Of a DNA stretch of 9,629 nucleotides, positions 6,197 through 9,629 are shown piece after piece (position 1 is the first letter of the stretch; each line of letters opens with the position of its first letter). The translations under genes and the position numbers were made by a program. The notes beneath the pieces were generated by a model. It was given only the letters and a program-made list of their open reading frames with translations, did no database searches and was not told where the DNA came from. This DNA comes from CAZCBD01 sp964496755 (lineage in GTDB: Bacteria; Bacteroidota; Ignavibacteria; Ignavibacteriales; Melioribacteraceae), in contig CAZCBD010000111.1 in the NCBI GenBank assembly GCA_964496755.1, positions 1 through 9,629 of the forward strand, written 5' to 3'.

Positions 6197-9049
6197 ATGG
6201 AAAATCACGATAAAATTATAATAAAAGGTGTGCGCGAGCATAATTTAAAAAATTTTGATATTGAAATACCTAGAGATGTATTAACAGTTATTACGGGTTT
6301 ATCCGGTTCGGGTAAATCATCTTTGGCTTTCGATACAATTTATGCCGAAGGGCAAAGAAGATATATTGAATCTCTTTCGGCTTATGCAAGACAATTTTTA
6401 GATCAATTGGAAAAACCGGAAGTGGATTTAATTGAAGGATTAAGTCCGGCTATTTCAATTGAGCAGAAATCCACTTCGGGTAACCCGCGTTCTACGGTTG
6501 GTACAGTTACTGAAATTTATGATTATCTGCGTTTGTTATTTGCACGGGTTGGTGTTGCACATTGTTCGAAATGCGGTAGCATACTAAAAAAGCAATCTTC
6601 CGATCAGATTATTGATTACGTTTGTAAAAATTTTCTGAATCAAAAAATTGTTTTATTAGCTCCTGTAGTAAGAGGCAGAAAAGGCCATTATCGAGAATTG
6701 TTTGATGAAATTCTAAAAGATGGTTTTCTCAGGTGCAGAGTGGATGGGGAAATCATTGAAATTGAAGACGGATTTAAAGTCGATCGTTATAAAATACATA
6801 ATATTGAGATTGTAATTGATAGAATAAATATAAAGGATAACTCAAGATTTAGAGTTAGCGAGTCCGTGGAAATCGGATTGAATTTTGGAGAGGGAAGTAT
6901 AATTATAAATTCCGATGGTGAGGATTTTATTTTTAGTCGTGATTTTTCATGTGCGAAATGTGGAATTAGTTATCTGGAACCTGCACCTAATTCTTTTTCT
7001 TTTAATTCGCCATACGGAAGTTGTAGCGAATGTAATGGCCTTGGTGAAAAAAAAGAATTTGATATAAATTTGATTATTCCCGATCGAAATTTAACAATTA
7101 ATGAGGGGGCAATCTATCCATTCGGAAAACCAAGAAACATTTGGTTTTTTAATCAACTTGATGCGGTATCGGAAAAATATAATTTTAATTATGATCAAAA
7201 AATATGTGATTTTACGGAAGAGCAGTTGGATGTTTTAATTAATGGTACCAACGAAAAAATTTCTTTTCAATATTCTTTTACCAATGGTAGTCCGATCAAT
7301 TATCAACATAAATTTGCGGGTGTTCTGAAAAGTTTGAACCATCATTTTGAAAATACTTCTTCGGGTAAAGTTCGCGACTGGGTAGAAGCTTATATGACAA
7401 CACATACTTGCAGTAGTTGTGGTGGTGGCAGATTAAAAAAAGAATCACTTGCTGTTACTATTGGAGGCAAAAATATAAGTGAAATTTCGAATTTGTCTAT
7501 TTCAAAAGCTTTTGATTTTTTTAATAATTTAAAATTGAGTGAGCGTGAAAATCTTATTGCAAAACAAATTATTAAAGAAATAAAAGAACGATTAAAGTTT
7601 TTGCTTGATGTTGGTTTATCGTATTTAACTCTAGGAAGATCGGCCAGAACCTTATCGGGCGGAGAGGCACAGAGAATCAGACTTGCTACTCAAATCGGCT
7701 CACAGCTTTCAGGGGTTTTATATGTTCTTGATGAACCATCAATAGGTTTGCATCAATCGGATAATATTAAATTAATAAAATCTCTTAGAAATTTAAGAGA
7801 TTTGGGCAATACGATAATCGTTGTTGAGCATGATAGAGAAACTATAGAAAATGCTGATTTTATTGTAGACTTAGGCCCTCGGGCGGGTGTTCACGGTGGC
7901 CAGTTAATTTATGCTGATTTTAAAAAAAATATTTCTACCTCAAATAAAACCGTTAAATCATTAACTTTAGACTACATTCACAATAAAATAAAAATTGAAA
8001 TTCCAGCTGAAAGAAGAAAAGGGAATGGCCATTATTTGGAATTAATTGGAGCAGAAGGCAATAATCTGAAATCTGTAAATTTAAAAATTCCACTCGGAAC
8101 ATTTATAGCCGTAACCGGCTTAAGTGGTTCCGGGAAATCGAGTCTGATTAATGAAACTCTTGTTAAAATTCTTATGAGAAAGATTTATTCTTCCAAAGTT
8201 TTACCATTAAAGTATAAAGAAATTAGAGGATTAGAGAATATTAATAAAATTATTGAAATCAATCAGTTGCCAATTGGCAGAACTCCACGATCGAATGCGG
8301 CAACTTATACCGGGCTTTTTACAAATATTCGAGATTTATTTGCTCAGTTACCCGAATCGAAAATTAGAGGTTATAAACCCGGTAGATTTAGTTTTAATGT
8401 TAAAGGCGGAAGATGTGAGGATTGTGAGGGTGATGGATTAAAAAAAATCGAAATGAATTTTTTACCCAATATTTATGTGCATTGCGAAAGTTGTCACGGA
8501 AAAAGATATAATAATGAAACTTTGGAAGTTTTGTATAAAACAAAATCAATTGCCGATATTTTGGATATGACTGTTGATGAAGCTTTGAATTTCTTTGAAG
8601 ATTTGCCTCGTATTAAACGAAAAATAAAATCCTTACATGATGTAGGGCTTGGATATATTAAAATCGGACAACAAGCAACAACCTTATCCGGAGGCGAAGC
8701 ACAACGTGTTAAATTAGCTGCGGAGCTTAGTAAGGTTAGTACCGGTAATACTCTTTATGTGTTGGATGAACCTACAACCGGTCTTCATTTTGAAGATGTT
8801 CGGGTATTGTTGGATGTTCTTAATAAACTTGTAGATAAAGGAAATACAGTTATTGTAATTGAACATAATTTGGATGTTATAAAGGTAGCCGATTACATTG
8901 TTGATTTGGGCCCGGGAGGTGGAGAAAACGGCGGGAAAATAATTTGTTCGGGCACACCGGAAGATATTGTGAAAAATAAAAATAGTTTAACAGGGAAATT
9001 TTTGAGCAAAGAATTAAATCCGCAAGGAGTGAGTTATGAAAAAAATTGA
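6197..9049 (+). CDS. uvrA: UvrABC system protein A (excinuclease ATPase subunit)
   Basis: A full-length 950-residue UvrA, the damage-sensing ATPase of nucleotide excision repair that loads UvrB on lesions in the cytoplasm. Two ABC ATPase halves are complete. Half 1: Walker A GLSGSGKS at 34-41, signature LSGGEAQR at 486-493, Walker B YVLDEPS at 509-515 and EH at 544-545. Half 2: Walker A GLSGSGKS at 641-648, signature LSGGEAQR at 830-837, Walker B YVLDEPT at 854-860 and EH at 889-890. Zinc Cys pairs are present: C252/C255 with C276/C279, C740/C743 with C763/C766, and CxxC at 123-126 and 405-408. The N-terminal block around RRYIESLSAYARQFLDQ is canonical. After Walker B the usual GLHQRDN is GLHQSDN, a mild change. 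The start ATG at 6197 is supported by the family's IKGxREHNLKN opening. It overlaps the AhpD-like gene by 14 bases. No SOS box was seen upstream. Confidence 0.98.
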   Translation: MENHDKIIIKGVREHNLKNFDIEIPRDVLTVITGLSGSGKSSLAFDTIYAEGQRRYIESLSAYARQFLDQLEKPEVDLIEGLSPAISIEQKSTSGNPRSTVGTVTEIYDYLRLLFARVGVAHCSKCGSILKKQSSDQIIDYVCKNFLNQKIVLLAPVVRGRKGHYRELFDEILKDGFLRCRVDGEIIEIEDGFKVDRYKIHNIEIVIDRINIKDNSRFRVSESVEIGLNFGEGSIIINSDGEDFIFSRDFSCAKCGISYLEPAPNSFSFNSPYGSCSECNGLGEKKEFDINLIIPDRNLTINEGAIYPFGKPRNIWFFNQLDAVSEKYNFNYDQKICDFTEEQLDVLINGTNEKISFQYSFTNGSPINYQHKFAGVLKSLNHHFENTSSGKVRDWVEAYMTTHTCSSCGGGRLKKESLAVTIGGKNISEISNLSISKAFDFFNNLKLSERENLIAKQIIKEIKERLKFLLDVGLSYLTLGRSARTLSGGEAQRIRLATQIGSQLSGVLYVLDEPSIGLHQSDNIKLIKSLRNLRDLGNTIIVVEHDRETIENADFIVDLGPRAGVHGGQLIYADFKKNISTSNKTVKSLTLDYIHNKIKIEIPAERRKGNGHYLELIGAEGNNLKSVNLKIPLGTFIAVTGLSGSGKSSLINETLVKILMRKIYSSKVLPLKYKEIRGLENINKIIEINQLPIGRTPRSNAATYTGLFTNIRDLFAQLPESKIRGYKPGRFSFNVKGGRCEDCEGDGLKKIEMNFLPNIYVHCESCHGKRYNNETLEVLYKTKSIADILDMTVDEALNFFEDLPRIKRKIKSLHDVGLGYIKIGQQATTLSGGEAQRVKLAAELSKVSTGNTLYVLDEPTTGLHFEDVRVLLDVLNKLVDKGNTVIVIEHNLDVIKVADYIVDLGPGGGENGGKIICSGTPEDIVKNKNSLTGKFLSKELNPQGVSYEKN
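9025..9029 (+). promoter_or_regulatory. strong Shine-Dalgarno inside the uvrA 3' end
   Basis: AGGAG at 9025-9029 lies six bases before the ATG at 9036 and within the last codons of uvrA. It fixes the start of the AhpD-like gene and implies translation from the uvrA transcript. It is stronger than the sites in front of most other genes here. Confidence 0.75.
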
Positions 9050-9383
9050 AGAATTTAAAAAGTATCGTACCGAAATGAATGATAAAATATTAAATTCGGG
9101 ATTTAGAGATTTTAAAAAGTTTTTTGCCTTAGACAATAAGGCTTATGTTGAAGGAATTTTAAGTTCAAAAACTAAAGAATTAATGGGACTTGTAGCATCA
9201 ATGGTTTTACGTTGCAACGATTGTATCCTTTATCATATTGATAGATCTGTACAAGAAGGAACAACTAGAGAAGAATTTTACGAAGCGTTTAATATAGCTT
9301 TAATTGTTGGCGGTTCAATCGTTATACCTCATTTGAGATTTGCAATGGAACAGCTTGATGATCTATTACCTGAAATTGATTAA
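9036..9383 (+). CDS. carboxymuconolactone decarboxylase family protein, AhpD-like
   Basis: A 115-residue all-helical protein of the CMD/AhpD family. The redox motif is complete: Cys60-Asn-Asp-Cys63 followed by His67 (RCNDCILYH), with Glu48 twelve residues before Cys60, the same spacing as the catalytic Glu, CxxC and His of AhpD. The surrounding KTKELMGLVASMVLRCNDC and the C-terminal EEFYEAFNIALIVGGS match the family helix pattern. Family knowledge: AhpD-type proteins use the CxxC to reduce partner peroxiredoxins. Many single-domain members have unknown partners, and the name carboxymuconolactone decarboxylase does not imply that activity when CxxC is present. The start is set by AGGAG six bases upstream, and the gene overlaps uvrA by 14 bases, so it belongs to that operon. 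Inference: a thiol-dependent antioxidant produced together with DNA repair. No peroxiredoxin gene is in the window. Confidence 0.88.
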   Translation: MKKIEEFKKYRTEMNDKILNSGFRDFKKFFALDNKAYVEGILSSKTKELMGLVASMVLRCNDCILYHIDRSVQEGTTREEFYEAFNIALIVGGSIVIPHLRFAMEQLDDLLPEID

Positions 9384-9434
9384 TGTTAAATAATTTAATG
9401 TCAAAATTATTGTAATATAACTATTGGAGAAAAA

Positions 9435-9503
9435 GTGAAAAAAATTATTTTTGCAACAGCAAATAAGGGGAAAGCAAAAGAAGTTAAAAACATCACATAT
9501 TAG
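9435..9503 (+). pseudogene. rdgB: 5' remnant of rdgB (XTP/dITP diphosphatase), 22 codons
   Basis: The GTG at 9435 has a good ribosome site, GGAGA at 9426-9430, and opens the typical Ham1/RdgB N-terminus: MKKIIFATANKGKAKEVKNI, including the FATxNxGKxKE nucleotide-binding motif. After Lys-Asn-Ile the homology stops: Thr-Tyr and a TAG at 9501-9503 follow, and none of the three forward frames downstream continues RdgB. A full enzyme is about 195 residues and cleans non-canonical purine triphosphates such as dITP and XTP from the nucleotide pool. What is left cannot be active. The next gene starts only 12 bases after the stop. Either a deletion removed the rest of the gene or the last 130 bases are misjoined. 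Whether an intact rdgB exists elsewhere cannot be seen here. Confidence 0.7.
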
Positions 9504-9515
9504 TTGGAACGTATA

Positions 9516-9629
9516 ATGGCAAAAGAATTTCAAAAATTTACAGATATCACAAAAATAGATATCTCTGGTTGGAAAAAAATTAAAGCGAATTTAACGGAAG
9601 TTACGATTCCTTTAGACGATGAAGTAAAT
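9516..9629 (+). CDS. start of an unrecognised gene, cut by the window end
   Basis: An ATG at 9516, preceded by TTGGAA at 9504-9509, opens 38 codons with no stop before the window ends. The N-terminus reads MAKEFQKFTDITKID, then ISGWKKIKANLTEVTIPLDDEVN. It is hydrophilic, with no signal peptide or membrane segment and no motif I recognise. Base composition matches the neighbours. The gene directly follows the rdgB remnant, so it may have been brought next to it by the same deletion or assembly event. No function is assigned. Confidence 0.5.
   Translation, partial: MAKEFQKFTDITKIDISGWKKIKANLTEVTIPLDDEVN

Noticed and set aside
6192..6221. Short ORF starting at ATG 6192, five bases before uvrA, out of frame with it
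   Set aside because: It has nine codons, no ribosome site and no leader-peptide features; it is a chance ATG.
8253..8441. Plus-strand frame inside uvrA
   Set aside because: It overlaps a conserved part of uvrA in another frame and has no start signal or motif.
9389..9411. Possible terminator hairpin AATAATTT/AAATTATT with a seven-base loop after the AhpD-like gene
   Set aside because: The stem is only A-T pairs and no T tract follows, so it is probably too weak to terminate.

Overview
The window is very AT-rich, has no tRNA, rRNA, CRISPR or mobile element, and is packed with chromosomal housekeeping and envelope genes. A damaged TPR gene, a DUF4292/LolB-like lipoprotein gene and an EnvC-type gene stand in a row. 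With the mostly weak or absent Shine-Dalgarno sequences, this points to the Bacteroidota/Chlorobiota group, and the general look of the proteins suggests Ignavibacteria. That placement is inference; no marker gene for taxonomy is present.

Layout. (1) Positions 1-3607, plus strand: an envelope operon with the tail of a TPR protein (two in-frame stops), a LolB-like lipoprotein, an EnvC-type coiled-coil/LytM protein with a metal site that looks dead, and a predicted outer-membrane beta-barrel. (2) Positions 3609-3634: a 10-bp hairpin that can end transcription from both sides. (3) Positions 3620-6118, minus strand: yigZ followed by a secreted protein joining a metallophosphoesterase-like domain to an eight-repeat PQQ-type beta-propeller. 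(4) Positions 6119-6196: a short divergent promoter region. (5) Positions 6197-9383, plus strand: uvrA, then an AhpD-like CxxC protein gene overlapping it by 14 bases. (6) Positions 9435-9629: a 22-codon remnant of rdgB, then the start of an unrecognised gene that runs off the window.

How the genes fit together. The first operon is an envelope-maintenance set: lipoprotein handling, septal peptidoglycan hydrolase control and an outer-membrane protein, all exported. The minus-strand pair couples a cytosolic IMPACT-family protein to an exported propeller protein; no shared pathway is evident. uvrA begins nucleotide excision repair, and the AhpD-like protein is a likely thiol redox partner in stress defence.

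The strongest observation is that six positions normally holding metal-binding Asp or His in the metallophosphoesterase domain are all Asn, while the rest of the fold signature survives. This suggests a domain recruited as a non-catalytic module. Both window edges carry broken genes; if these edges are contig ends, sequencing or assembly error is an alternative to real gene decay.
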